A stretch of 64,000 nt of DNA from NCBI GenBank assembly GCA_025716815.1, contig JAIXMN010000003.1, positions 310,001 through 374,000 of the forward strand. Direction: 5' to 3'. The notes beneath the pieces are model-generated. The model saw nothing but the letters and a program-made list of their open reading frames with translations, was not told the DNA's origin and did no database searches. Every line of letters starts with the position of its first letter. Positions within the stretch are counted from its first letter, which is position 1. Both the position numbers and the translations under genes were made by a program. The stretch comes from Dichotomocladium elegans. Its lineage: Eukaryota > Mucoromycota > Mucoromycetes > Mucorales > Lichtheimiaceae. Shown here piece by piece: positions 11,534-23,010 of this stretch.

Positions 11534-12463
11534 ATGTTTTCTTTCATACGCAGGACCGCCACCGAAGTCGCAGAATCAAGTGCCAAAGGTCAGCACACTT
11601 CCCCATTTCAGACGTACCCTGTTCTCGTTCTTCTTCACTCCATTCTAATAAACCGGTACCATTCCTTTTTAGCTTTGCGCATGGAAGGCCTTCAAGGCTG
11701 GCGAAAAGAAATGCCAATGGCTACCCTCAACACAAAGACCGATCTCGATAACTGGGCCCTTGGCTGCGATAAAGACATTGGCGGTTTTTCGACAGCATCG
11801 CTCGAGATCACACCTCAAGGAACCGGTCGATTTTTTGGCAACATTTCACTCGATTTACCAGCCAATCGCGACATTGAACATAGCGGCTATGCAGCGATTC
11901 GATCCAAGGCAAAGGATTAAAATGACATTATGCTGCACGCTTTGAGACTGAGAACTGATGCCAACCATGCAATGTTACCTCACTTAGGCTCGCGATGCAT
12001 CCATGTTTGGTACACCTTGCTGGGACACGAGCCTGTTTCGGTATCTCGGCCTGCGGGTGCGTGGTGACAGGCGCAAATATTTTGTCAACCTCCAGACCGA
12101 CAGCGTAGTCCAGACAGATTTGTTCCAGCACCGTCTCTTCTTACGAACTCCCGGACAATGGGAAACCGTGCTGGTACAGACATCCCTCACTAATAACAAT
12201 CGGGTTCCGCTCACAATCCCTCACAAACACATACACACTCTCTCTGGTAGATTCCTTTCCGGGATTTTGTGCTGACCAATAACGGAATGATTCAAGAGGA
12301 TGATATTGAGATGTTTAGAGAAAAGGTCAAAACTGTCGGCATCTCGCTTTCAGACCGCCAAGAGGGCCCTTTCAGCATAGAAATTGATTGGATCAAGGCG
12401 ATGAACACAGAGTTCACAGACGGGGATATGGATCGTATACCATCAAAGAACGAGGAGGCATGA
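11534..12463 (+). CDS. CIA30: Complex I intermediate-associated protein 30 (NDUFAF1 family)
   Basis: Mitochondrial assembly factor for respiratory complex I. Exons 11534-11588, 11673-11908, 11988-12173 and 12251-12463 give 229 residues. The N-terminus MFSFIRRTATEV is short and basic, compatible with a mitochondrial presequence. The CIA30 domain covers most of the protein: DNWALGCDKDIGGFSTASLE, GTGRFFGNISLDLP, then CWDTSLFRYLGLRVRGDRRKYFVNLQTDS and, across intron 3, PFRDFVLTNNG, with the C-terminal KTVGISLSDRQEGPFSIEIDWI. Intron 2 has no usable GT donor; the only frame-keeping choice is AAG|GCAAAG with acceptor CTTAG, so it is a GC-AG intron. The gene diverges from Aurora kinase across 441 bp. 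Its presence implies that the organism has a canonical complex I. Confidence 0.94.
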
Positions 12464-13612
12464 TAAAATAAATGAACATGATTATCAAAGATGGATGGCG
12501 TAGTAATAACAAAAGATGGCTACTTGCCAGAGAGCCTTGTTTCTCTCCTATTCTTACATGCTTGCGAAGATAACGTTATTTTTCCATTCGGGGAAAATTC
12601 GCAGCCTTCATAGACTATTGATCTTCTCCACGTATAAATAACGCCTTGCCAGATATCTTTAATCTGCTGATGTCCAAGATGATTGTATTTTGCAATCCGA
12701 ATAGTAGATCCGTTATCGCACGATTCAGTTGCTCGTTAAGGCAAGAGAGATGAGTGAGCTTTTTTTTTTGCAGGATACCGCAGTTTTCTTTTCACCTCAT
12801 TACGACTATTACCGTGGTAGCCTACTAGACCGACGGTTTTTGCTCATGTACGTGTACATAACCGGTGGAGGACTCGGAAAGAAATGCATATCATTTAGAC
12901 AGTATTATGCGCTTCTACAATAGAGGCTTGCATTCCAAGTTCCTCTTCGAGAAGAGAGAACGTGGTCTTCGGACGCAACCCTTCGGGTTCCCACCCGCCA
13001 ACCTTCCTAATAAGAGGATGGGGAAAGGGGAATGAGTTCACATTAGCATCATTGTTTCGATCATTACCCGTCGACGTTGTTGGTGCACGCCACAAAGACT
13101 CATTTATTGAGTTCTTCACACTTTATTATCGAGGAATACTTCTAATATTTGCATTTGGTCTACTTAAATGGCCTCTGGTCTCCTTTCCATTACCATCACC
13201 GCTTCCTCCATCTCTCAATCCTGCCCACCCCTCATCAGCCGTGAGCAACAAACCGATCGGCGCGTATTATTGCCATTGTAAATTTCACGCTAAAGAATAT
13301 TTTCATTCTTCCAAAGTGTCTATGCAATCAGATCTCCAAGTTCCACAAGGTTTATAATGACCGGGTGGATCAGGAGAATGCAAGCAATTGAAATGCGTCC
13401 TACAGAATTGACTGCCAGTAATGAATATTTGCTTATTAGTTTTCTCATTTGACCCTGAGTTTCAGGAACAGTCAGCCTTACCGTGAAAAAAAAAATAGCT
13501 AATGCAAGCGCATGCAATCGCATATAAATATCGGAAGGATCTGGGTATATTTATGAAGGGGGGCTGTTGGGGATCCCCACATTTCGCTTCCTTTCTCCAC
13601 AAATATACCACA
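12464..13612. other. Intergenic, no gene seen
   Basis: About 1.1 kb between CIA30 and the Ser-rich orphan. An open frame at 12962-13357 has no family resemblance and lies in a T- and C-rich stretch near the next promoter. Confidence 0.5.
13523..13530 (+). promoter_or_regulatory. TATA box of the Ser-rich orphan gene
   Basis: TATAAATA lies about 83 bp upstream of the ATG at 13613, a reasonable distance for a fungal gene with a short leader. Position and sequence only; the transcription start is not visible. Confidence 0.5.
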
Positions 13613-14461
13613 ATGCGCCTCCGATCTGCCAACAACAATTGTGACCTACACACCACACAGTCAGTGGCGAAAACTTCACATGCAGTATCCGGTGGTCTCT
13701 GCGTGACCAACCTTGTCGAATCGGCGCATCCCTCTTCCGAGTGGGGTACGAGAAAAAGACGCTTAGGAAGCAGCAACAGCTTGTTTTCTATAATCCGATT
13801 CTTCACCTCGAAGAAGAACGAAGAGGGTCTCCCAAAGTCAGGCGCTGAGCGATCCTCCTCTTTTTCCAGGGATGACTCGAATCCATCGCCGTCGATCCTT
13901 GTCAATGATATTCCAATCCCGACACTCCTCGACTCACCTACTGCATATCTGATCGATGAGACGCCCGACACCTGCATGGATGGCTTTCCTGCAACAACAC
14001 CAGACGCACCCGAAACCTACCTCCCGGTGTTCTTTCAGCATCATCTCGAGGAGGTGGTACCCTGGAGAGTTCTTGAGCAACATGAAGACTCCTACGAAAA
14101 AGTCTGGTTCGATGGTGCCAGCAGTGACGAGATGGACTGCCAGGACAGTAGCTGGCTCGAGCTGGACACCGATTCGCCGTCTCGCAGGACCCAACACTGG
14201 TTCACAAGGCGATCCGAGTCGCTTGAACTTGCCCGGGACATAGTTGTCAGGCGCTCAAGGAGCATCCGCCGCTGCTGGCACCGCAACCATCCTAGCGACA
14301 GCGGGTACGAGTCAGATGATAGTAGCAGCAGTAGTAGTAGTAGCAGCAGCAGCAGCAGCAACAACAGTAGTAACATTCGTCCTCTATCAGCAGCCAACGC
14401 AACATTCGGGCTGTTGGAGGCAGTTCCTGAAGAAGCCATTGACCAAATCAAGAAATTTTAA
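13613..14461 (+). CDS. Ser-rich hypothetical protein, single exon
   Basis: No family recognised. A single open frame of 282 residues from the ATG at 13613 (MRLRSANNN); the frame stays open upstream to an ATG at 13502, but the TATA box at 13523 argues for the inner start. The protein has a basic N-terminal half with SLFSIIRFFTSKKNEEG, an acidic middle (DSYEKVWFDGASSDEMDCQD), an Arg-rich stretch (VRRSRSIRRCWHRNH), and a run of about 16 serines encoded by an AGC/AGT repeat. There are no membrane segments or signal peptide. The mixed AGC/AGT codons and long frame make it a likely real gene, probably a disordered regulatory or cytoskeletal protein; that role is a guess from composition. Confidence 0.6.
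   Translation: MRLRSANNNCDLHTTQSVAKTSHAVSGGLCVTNLVESAHPSSEWGTRKRRLGSSNSLFSIIRFFTSKKNEEGLPKSGAERSSSFSRDDSNPSPSILVNDIPIPTLLDSPTAYLIDETPDTCMDGFPATTPDAPETYLPVFFQHHLEEVVPWRVLEQHEDSYEKVWFDGASSDEMDCQDSSWLELDTDSPSRRTQHWFTRRSESLELARDIVVRRSRSIRRCWHRNHPSDSGYESDDSSSSSSSSSSSSSNNSSNIRPLSAANATFGLLEAVPEEAIDQIKKF
14321..14373. repeat. AGC/AGT triplet repeat encoding polyserine
   Basis: Mixed AGC and AGT triplets followed by AAC, inside the Ser-rich orphan gene, giving polySer then Asn. Confidence 0.85.
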
Positions 14462-15221
14462 CCTACTGCAGAATCTCACCATTGTAGAAGTTGTAACGAC
14501 ATACATGTACATACACCTGGATATACATATTTATCCGTTCTGCCTTTCTCTTTCTTCCCTCCTGTCTGTTCTTTATTGTGCCAATTTTTGTTGTTGTAGC
14601 AGTATATTTTATTTTTCCAAATAAATCTCGTACGCAAGATGCAAAAAGATCTCGCGTCCATTGGATTGATATCTGTTAGTCAACAAGGATATGAATGTGC
14701 GCTTTAGCTTACATCAAGCGCGCCGATGGACATCAAGAATTATTCTGGGAAACCCGGACCGCGAAATAGAGAGAGAAGAGGAGGAGGGCAGCATACAAGG
14801 CGGCAGTCTGGGCACCAACGATAACATGGAAAACGAGCCCAATGGAACAGGAGGTAACAACAGATGAGAAAATGCGTCTAGGATCCCCTCTCTTCCACGT
14901 ATGCATACGATAGGTAATAAAACAATTCGGTACGATAGTACATCATACCAATGAGAGAAAGAGCATAGAGCCCCGAGCTGACGTTTGTAGGAAGACCTGA
15001 TTTCTCGAATGTAGGTTATTTCTATAGGAAATACACTATTTCCCAAAATCAAAGTCGTATCCAGCCTGTACTGAGGTCGCAGGATCACAAAAATAAAATT
15101 GCGTTTTGCCCAGAATATGCATGATGACAAATCAATTGTCACATCAAACACAGGAAGATGTCGCTTGGCAAATCTATCTCTATAAAAATTCGCCCTTTTG
15201 ACTCTTTCTCTTTATATTCTG
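14462..15221. other. Intergenic, no gene seen
   Basis: Contains the 3' flank of the Ser-rich gene, with AATAAATC near 14621 that could serve for polyadenylation. A 145-codon minus-strand open frame at 14714-15151 shows no motif. Confidence 0.5.
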
Positions 15222-16450
15222 AAATGAGCAACCTATTTTTTTTAAGAACATGGCCAATGTAGTGTCGTTGATGAGCCTGACTGTCCTGAACTTATGGTCT
15301 ATGATGCTGATGAAGAAATTTACTTTCTGCAATCCGTTTATTCTCGCACTGAATATCTGCGTACCATATCTCGCAAAGATAACTCTGACGTTACTACCAC
15401 ACACATTCCCAAGCGAAAGCATGCAGGCATTCAGATGAAAGAAGCGGGGATCAAGCGCAGTTAAACAGCGTGCACTGACCAAGACAAGGTTAGATTTTCC
15501 AGCCGATGTTTGAGAAGGTCTTGAGTGCATCAGCTGCTGCAGAGCAGCTAGGAAGCCATGTGCTCTCAAACCAGCAATGGGCTTTGCAGTACGAGAAGGA
15601 CCCTGACAGTACCTTTAAGAAACCTGAAGCGAAGGGTCGTTCGCGTATTCTTAATGAAGAGCATAAAAGCATTATTTTAGAATGCATTGACGAGAATCCA
15701 TCCATTGTCCTAGAGTAGCAGATAGAGCAACTGCTCCAAAGACAGGAGGGTCTCAAAGTATCTAAAACGACGCTCCGTCGATTTATGAAAAACGAATGCA
15801 ACTTGTCGTTGAAAATGGCTCGGTTTCAGTCCTGTAGGCAGGAATAGCGCTGCAAAGATCCAAGAGCACCTTGACTGGATGCGCAAAATGGGACAGAACT
15901 GACATTGACTTTAGAACGAACCGTGGTCTCCTTGACAAGTCTGGATTCCGTATTAATATGATACGCAGCATGGCATGGGTCCAGGAAAAGGACTCCTGCA
16001 GTCATCACAAGAGCAAAAACAGCCACAGCATCAGGGATCATTAAACCTAGCTTGAGACTCCCGCAGGCCCAAATCAAGTAAAGAAAGAGGGCAGGTCAAT
16101 CTGAAGTTACGGCGAAGGAACTGTAACTGGACATTACCTCAAGTTCCATAAGGCTATGATGGACGAGATAGATAAATATGAACATATGAAGAGCCCATTA
16201 TTTGGTAGTGGATAATGTACCTATCCGTAAGGCTGAGGATATTTGTAAATACATCGAGCCTTGAGGATATTGATGTGCTTATCTTCCACCATACTCGCCT
16301 GAACTCAATCCGATTGAGCAGTTTTGGTCAGTTGTCAAGAGCAAAGTAAAACGCAACAGATGCTTGGAAAGCGAGACGTTGAATCAGTGAAGCATCCAAT
16401 AATTTAAAGCTGAGTGATTCCAAAGGTTTCGTTTCTCATTCTTCTAGATG
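15222..16450 (+). mobile_element. Tc1/mariner-like transposon relic A
   Basis: Decayed DDE transposase, the most readable plus-strand copy in the window. In order: an N-terminal block (DADEEIYFLQSVYSRTEYLR near 15300), FEKVLSASAAAEQL at about 15508, a helix-turn-helix-like segment GRSRILNEEHKSIILECIDE followed by an in-frame stop at 15716, GLKVSKTTLRRFMKNE, a first-Asp block LLDKSGFRINMIRSMAW near 15930, the second Asp in VVDN at about 16207, YIESRGYQYTYLP-like bases across a frameshift, and the Glu block NPIEQFWSVVKSKVKR at about 16306-16350. Several stops and frameshifts make it inactive. The spacing between the second Asp and the Glu in the best copies is 34 residues, as in Tc1/IS630. Terminal repeats were not resolved. 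Confidence 0.85.
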
Positions 16451-16799
16451 TTTAGTCACTTTTGTAACAGACAGCAACTGTGGTGCGCCTTTCAAGGTAC
16501 ATAGCAACAGTAAGTAGAGTATGCGATGTTGATTTCCAATCCTATCACTCTGATATCTCTGTACATGATATCTAAGGACGTGAACAATGTAAAAGCATAT
16601 GTCATAATAATGAATTTAATCAGTTAGCTCTTGGTGGTGGTTATTACGAGTATGTGCAATGGTACTGATGGAGGACGAAGGCGGATTAAGTGGTTGTGGC
16701 CGTACCAATAAATACTAATAAAAGTCGATGGTATGCACAAAACAGTCATGGTGTTTGAAAGCGCAAAGAAGCGTGTTGCAGGGGTTGAGATTGACGAAA

Positions 16800-17360
16800 T
16801 AGTGCGCTCAGCAATGTCGATACCTTAAGGCCCCTCAAGTCTCTGGAACAATTGCTCCATCAGGTGCTCTAGGACACTTCACGGACTCTCATCAACCCGT
16901 TCTAAAATAGCACTCTTATGCTCTTCGATGGGAATGTGTGAAGGACCTCTGCTTCCACGTTCCTTAAAAATGCTGCCAGGGTCTTTTTTGTACTGTGATT
17001 CCCATCGCTGAGGAATCGAAAAAGGATTCCTAGCGATTTTGCAGCAACTGATGCACTCAAGATCTTCTCAAACGTCAGCTTAAAAAATCTGAGCTTCTCT
17101 TTGTCGGTATGCAGTGTATAGCCGCGCTAAAGTCTGTTTCTTTCATATGAATGTCTATGTCTATTCGCGTAGCAACAATGTCAGGGTCCCTCCTGAAAAG
17201 TAGACCACGGAGATCATCTGTGTAAAAACAGACGGATTGAAAAGAGGACATTTCTTTATCAAAGACATAGTCCATTATTGGTTCAGGGCACCCATGCTCA
17301 TCAACGACATTACCTTGCCCATCATCATAAAAAATAGATTGCTCATTTCAGAATGTAAAA
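16800..17360 (-). mobile_element. Tc1/mariner-like transposon relic B (5' half)
   Basis: A minus-strand copy of the same family facing relic A. It begins at about 17355 with the N-terminal block (DDGQGNVVDEHGCPEP), continues through an open segment 17275-17075, the FEKILSAS block at about 17070, and a HTH-like part that aligns with relic A by eye (WESQYKKDPGSIF, EEHKSAILERVDESP) but in shifted frames. It stops near 16800; the DDE part is missing, so this is a 3'-truncated fragment. Confidence 0.8.
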
Positions 17361-17613
17361 TGGGTTTAAAACGAAAGGGCAAAAGCTGAGTAACATATTA
17401 ACATGAATTTGCATGCGACATTTGCTTTATCATCTTGCGTGAATATTTATGGGCGACTTCAGAATTGCCAGAACATGGGTTCAATTTTAGAAAACGATGT
17501 GTACTCTGAAATGATATATAAAAGAAAAGTTTCATTTTGCGATCGTCAAAGGATGAATGGGTTGATAGGGTATGGAGTAGGGATGGGACAGAATTTCGGG
17601 CTTATATATGGCT

Positions 17614-18915
17614 TTAGAGCGAATTACGGCGCCCAAGCGTAGGTAGGGTCATGGATGACTTTTTGTAGGTAGGAGTGGCAGGCATATAGCAACTAGGCTG
17701 AGTGTCTGATCTTGCAATGGCTGAGGATGAACTCGAAGGTTTTAAGAGTAGAGGATTTAGGGAGTTCTGCGTCGGTTCGATTGGCGATGGTTGCGAGTGT
17801 AGCCTTCGATAGACCGTGGACCATCGCGGGAGGACAATTACGCGACGATTACTACGTCTTGGATAGAGGACTGCTGGCTGTGTGCTAATAGGCGGGTTAA
17901 TCATATCGGCAGTTGCATACGAACCCGGAACAAAAGCCCGATTGCGAGAGCGGGGACGGGGCTGCTGCTGCTGCTGCTTTTGAGACTTCCTACATTGTGA
18001 TATTACAGCACGGTCCATAGCAAAACTGGCAAGGCAGTACAGGATGCACCAGGCAAGCATTCCGAGTAAGTTGTCGGGGCCGGTAGAAAAAAGGGTATCA
18101 TATATTACGGAAATAAAGGCATGCAGAATATGTAAAAATGGCAAAATGAGTAATGCCCAGCGGAGATCCAGCTTGAAAGAAATATTGGCAACAGCGGATG
18201 AGGAGGAAGGAACGAGATCGGTAGACGAAAAAGAGGAGGCTTCCTCTCGAGGAACAAGATCACGGGATAACGAGTCCACAGCTGCCAGTGATTGATCAAG
18301 ACGCTTATAAGACTCCGCAAGGGGGTCCCGCAGGGATACTGCTTGACGCAGTGTACTATTTTGACTGGCAACAGTAGCGCTTACGTTAGTTGAGGTTCGG
18401 AAAACCATCGGACAAGACAATGGTCGTGCTGACTTCTTTATTCGAGACAATGGCGCAACTGGCTTTGGTGTCATTGGCGGCGTCATAGCAAATAAGGAGT
18501 TGGGCGTGTCAATCGAACTAGAGCTGTCAGTTGCTGACGACGAAAAAGTGGATGACGTGCTGGAGTCTCTTGTATGGCTCCCATTATTTTCACTCGAATA
18601 TGTAGTGGCAGACGCTTCTGTTGAGTTGCGAGTTATCCCAAGTGGCTGAACGTTGCTATGTCTGCGGTCGTTGTGGCTGTTGCCGTTTAGTGGGGCCGTT
18701 TCTGAACGTTCGGTGTCAACGGACCCATGAATGGCATCCTTTGCTTCTTGCAGAAGTGATGAGAGTATACCAGATATCCGGTCGAAAGCTTCAGTATCAT
18801 CCTCACTGGCACACGCCTCGGGTATGTGTCCCAATGCCGAGTCAGGTCGGTTAATCGTGTGTCGTCGCGGACGCTTCTCGAGCAGATGCTGGGCCGGCTT
18901 GGCTGGTGTCGACAT
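17614..18915 (-). CDS. Uncharacterised two-TM low-complexity protein
   Basis: Single open frame of 433 residues, no family recognised. Residues 1-250 are hydrophilic and Ser/Thr-rich (poly-Ser near 115-135, a PPMTPKPVAPLSRIKK proline/basic patch). Two hydrophobic segments follow at about 253-273 (WALLILPFLHILHAFISVIY) and 284-302 (LLGMLAWCILYCLASFAM), then a short poly-Gln and a basic C-terminal tail of about 120 residues. This suggests a small integral membrane protein with large cytosolic tails. An AG acceptor (CTTTTAG) sits just upstream of the ATG with an open reading frame between, so a 5' exon may extend the N-terminus; the preceding donor GTAAGC at about 18998 fits, but no clean upstream start was found. 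Frame length and codon phase support a gene. Confidence 0.7.
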   Translation of the reverse strand: MSTPAKPAQHLLEKRPRRHTINRPDSALGHIPEACASEDDTEAFDRISGILSSLLQEAKDAIHGSVDTERSETAPLNGNSHNDRRHSNVQPLGITRNSTEASATTYSSENNGSHTRDSSTSSTFSSSATDSSSSIDTPNSLFAMTPPMTPKPVAPLSRIKKSARPLSCPMVFRTSTNVSATVASQNSTLRQAVSLRDPLAESYKRLDQSLAAVDSLSRDLVPREEASSFSSTDLVPSSSSAVANISFKLDLRWALLILPFLHILHAFISVIYDTLFSTGPDNLLGMLAWCILYCLASFAMDRAVISQCRKSQKQQQQQPRPRSRNRAFVPGSYATADMINPPISTQPAVLYPRRSNRRVIVLPRWSTVYRRLHSQPSPIEPTQNSLNPLLLKPSSSSSAIARSDTQPSCYMPATPTYKKSSMTLPTLGRRNSL

Positions 18916-21900
18916 GGACGGAAGAGGTGCAAATGGAAAGGGTTTTTCGAGAGGAGGTGTATCCTAAAAGTTGCGCGTGGTCAATTTCTAGAATGCTTAC
19001 GCAGAAAGAATCAAATAGTTTGTGATGTAAACAATACCATAGCAATAAATGATTGGGGGTGGGCAGGAAACTGGGAAATGAAATGAAATAAAAGAAGGAC
19101 CAAAGGGACCGAAAGCCAAAATTTCTGGCAAAAAGAAACGCACGGAAGTCTTATTCGTGTACCCCGTCCAAAAGCCAATATATAGTTATCTCTGCGAACT
19201 GCACATGACGGTCGCTCATAGCACACTTTAGCTAGCCAATAGGGTTTATCTCTGTATTGGGAACATCTTCACTCCTCCTCACCCCTCACCCCAAGGCTTC
19301 GCTCTCTCTTTATCCTTGTTTTACACTAGACTGATCTTGGTTTGGTACAAACGACAGTCCGGGTCTTCGTCCGTAGCCAGATTATCCTTTCACAGCTTTT
19401 CTCCTTTTCGTGATGAATATATCACATTTCTTCTTATTATGCTCAGGTACAGAACCATTATGACAAAGAAATGGGGTTATGGTTGTGAAAATTTATGGCA
19501 GTACCAATATGAACGTGAGCGTGTTTACATGTGCGCGCGTGTATGTGTGCCCTTGAACAGACTCAGGGCACTCGGTGTGACAAAAAGCATGTGTTTCTGT
19601 CCTCTTCACTTCTTTATCCATATTCATTAACCACAATTACAAAATACACCCCTATCTTCCCCATGCCTTCTCTTTCTCGTTCCGGTTGGGCAAAGAGCGA
19701 GGCGCGATGACTGCTATAAGCCTGGAAACGTGCTCTTAGAATGAAACCAAGCAATTAATGTTTTTTTGATAGTGCCATTCTACCACACATTGCCTAGCTA
19801 CTCATTCTCTCTTTACGGTCGTTTTGAACTGCTCAAGTATAACGGCTTCCATTCAGGTTTCAGCTTGTTGGCTTTTTTCATTGTTTTCTGATTTCACCCG
19901 CAGCTTTTATCTCCTTGTATGTAGTACAATATAGCCGTGTCTCATGTGCTTCTCCGTTTCTTGGCGCTCATGACAACACCGATCGGATTTTTTTTGTGTA
20001 CTGTAATTTCGAAAATAATTTTGGGAGGATGAAATTAAGGCTTGTCGCACGAAAATATAAATTTTGTCGCATAGATAGGTATAAGAAGCCAGAGAATAGC
20101 AAACGAAAGACGAACAGTCAGCTAGACACCAGGGGAAAAAACATTCATCCTAACCCCCACGCTTTAACAGGTCCTGAATGCATTTTAGTAAGGTGTGTGT
20201 CATATTAACCGGCACGGAAAATCGCTTCCCTCGGCAGACTTGCGCTGCTCCTCTTCGCCTCATTCTACGCTACACGGGCTCTAGTGGCTTGACCCTTTCT
20301 GATGCACGTCCGATATTTCAGGCAGGACTGGCCAAATTTGGTTGGAAAGGGTCCAATCCCTCTTACTAATAGGGACAACAGGCTATATCGCCTTCTGCCG
20401 GATGGCAGACGTAGTATTTTCTCTTATAGAATAGTATCTTCTAGCCATGTCTGTTACTTGGAATCTAATCGTTCAGGGTCTGATATTCAGTCGCAAAAGA
20501 AGGCTGTAGGTTCTTTTCTGTATAAAATATAATGAATGAGGCTTAATCACATCCCATTATTATATCCACCTAAAACGTCCGTTTCAAGACATTATCACAG
20601 AGCGCATCCTTCGGCCAAAGCGACTAATCGGTTCATCACTGCGTCAAGGCATTACGTTTCATTCTTGATATGCTATGACTAATGTTCTCAATTTAAAGCA
20701 TGAGAGTGGACGAAAGCATACAGTAGTAGGCAAATACGTGGGCCAGCCTTCCTTTAATTTACAAAATGGCGAAAGTCGAGAATACAAAGTCATATAAAGA
20801 AGTGTCTTTAATGTGGGCTTTAAGCTTATGTAGATCCCATCGATAAGTACAGAATAAGCTCATTCTCACTCTAGAAATTTCGTTAGGTAATATAGATTCT
20901 TAGCACATTTTGGTGTCGGTATCTCCGTACCATGTTACCATGCGCAGAGATTTCTGAACAAATGAGAGTTCTATTTTCGTGTGACCTTGTAATATCATAA
21001 TGAGCGGTAAGCGTTTTCTATTTTAGGAGACTTTGTATGTCAATATGTCTTTTTATGAACTGAGAAACAGCTGTATGTCTTAGGCAGAGTTATAAAAAAC
21101 TACGGGTTTGTCATGTGCGCCATGTGAGATTGACCAATCTTTTGTGTAACTCAATGATAATCCTGGAAAACCATGATCCAATCTCCTACTTTCTGTCATT
21201 GTTATTTGAGCGTGCTCGCGTGCCTTTGCGCAAGTGCGCTCAAAGATAACGTTGTTGGTGCCATTACAGCTGTTTTTTTTCTTGCAAACTTCTCTGCAGC
21301 TGAACCCTACAATCAGATATGTCAAGGATTAAAGAATTTTCGGTCAAAGACACCAGTCGTTGCGGATAATGGATATTTATATCCTTTCTTACAGCGATGC
21401 TCTTACCTAGTGCACCACATGGCTCGTTGTAGATTCGTATTGTATTTTCAATGTATATATGAGAAATAAATGGCTTCCACAGGGTGGAACTTTGTATAAT
21501 GGTATAAAGAACTGGAGCCGCGGTGCGGCCTAAGCTCGTCAAGAGAGAAAGCCAATCCCACTCTGTACGATCTAAGCTCCATCATAAATGGTTATTCACA
21601 TAGGGTCTGGCGATAACTAGCATAGGCATATATGTAGAAGTCGTAGCAGGAGAAGTACAGCGCTTAGCAATAACAGACCGCTGACAGAAACAGTGCTAAA
21701 GAAAGCTTGACGGGGTCATTATAGCGTAATGGATCTCCACGAAGCAGCTTAGTCGCGGGCTCTAACCTGGAAGTTCAAATTTCATTAGCTGCTCTTTACA
21801 GTACCTTTACTAGGAAATACTTGGAGCATAAATGAATCAAGTCATGTAGGGTCATAGTAAAGAAAATCATGTTGGATTTTAGACGAAGGAAAAATTCCCT

Positions 21901-23010
21901 ATTCGATATCTCATTATTTTAAGCACCATCCGGACAAGCTGTTTATGATATAGAATGCTGCAGTATGGACTGCTATAGGGCCATTCTCCACACACTCCTT
22001 CAGCGCTTACTGTTTTGAACACATCGCTGATCGACTTTCAGAGGCTCGTACCGCGTACACTAAGCTTTGCCTTCTTGGCAAAGACAAGGCCTAGATGACC
22101 TAACTGATATGGTATAGTCGAATAAATAGTATTTTGCAATATAAAATGTGGCTTGCTCTTAAATATAATTGTTTCTAGCAATATAGCCAGCTGTTCCATC
22201 CTTCCAAAGATTTTTGCCGCATAACAAACATGGCGTAATCAAATGGGCCCCATGATTATAGGCATCATCGGCTGCTGCGGTTGATTTCGTCTAACAGAGA
22301 CTCGTAACTCTTAGTTTGACTCTCTTGCAAATAGCGGGAACTGCTTCATTGCACTAAACTCGGGATATATCATACGCGAGAAGATACACGCATACAGATC
22401 CGCAGTGTTCTAGAGACATTGCAATATCTTTTGATGATATCGCCAAATGCAGTGCCTAATTCAATACGACAACAACAGCTCATTGTTACAGCAGTCTACA
22501 TGTTTAACTCATTCCTGCGCTAAGTCCATCCCCCTTTAGCGGACAACTTCTTTGACCTATCTGAACTTGTCGGCAACAAGTCAGCTAATTGTCTGTACCA
22601 AGCCTGTTTGTCCTATCCGCACTTTATACCTGCATTCTTTGTCTCGGGTCCATCCATTCTGCTTTCTGGTTGTCACTGTATGTTGTTCCTAGTTTATTCA
22701 ATTAATACAATATACAACATTCTTCAGAAAGTATGTGAATGAAGGATCTGTATCTCTTTGCTGAGCTGGAAAAACACTCGTGTTCCGACGTAAAATTAAC
22801 ATGGGTCATGCATGGTTCACCCCAGGGGCTTTCATCGATTGAAGACCTGTGTAACGCCGCTGGAGCACTTTTGGGCGATGAGGTCAATTCGGCAGAAATA
22901 ATGTTTTTCATCTATTATTCTTCCTTTGGATAATTCTTCAACAGCCGCAAAAAAAAATAAAATAAAAAGAACTCCCGCACATCGACCTATTTAGTAGAAG
23001 TGAGACCAGC
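18916..23010. other. Gene-free 4-kb stretch
   Basis: No supportable gene on either strand. Upstream of 19300 it probably holds the promoter and leader of the membrane protein. Between about 20.5 and 22.7 kb the DNA is AT-rich with scattered stops in all frames, like decayed repeat DNA, but I could not align it with the transposon family seen elsewhere. A 64-codon frame at 22739-22933 is unremarkable. The last 80 bp before 23011 include an A-rich tract and the ATM1 leader. Confidence 0.55.

Noticed and set aside
14714..15151. 145-codon minus-strand open frame
   Set aside because: No recognisable motif and no start context or splice partner; its position next to transposon relic A suggests chance.
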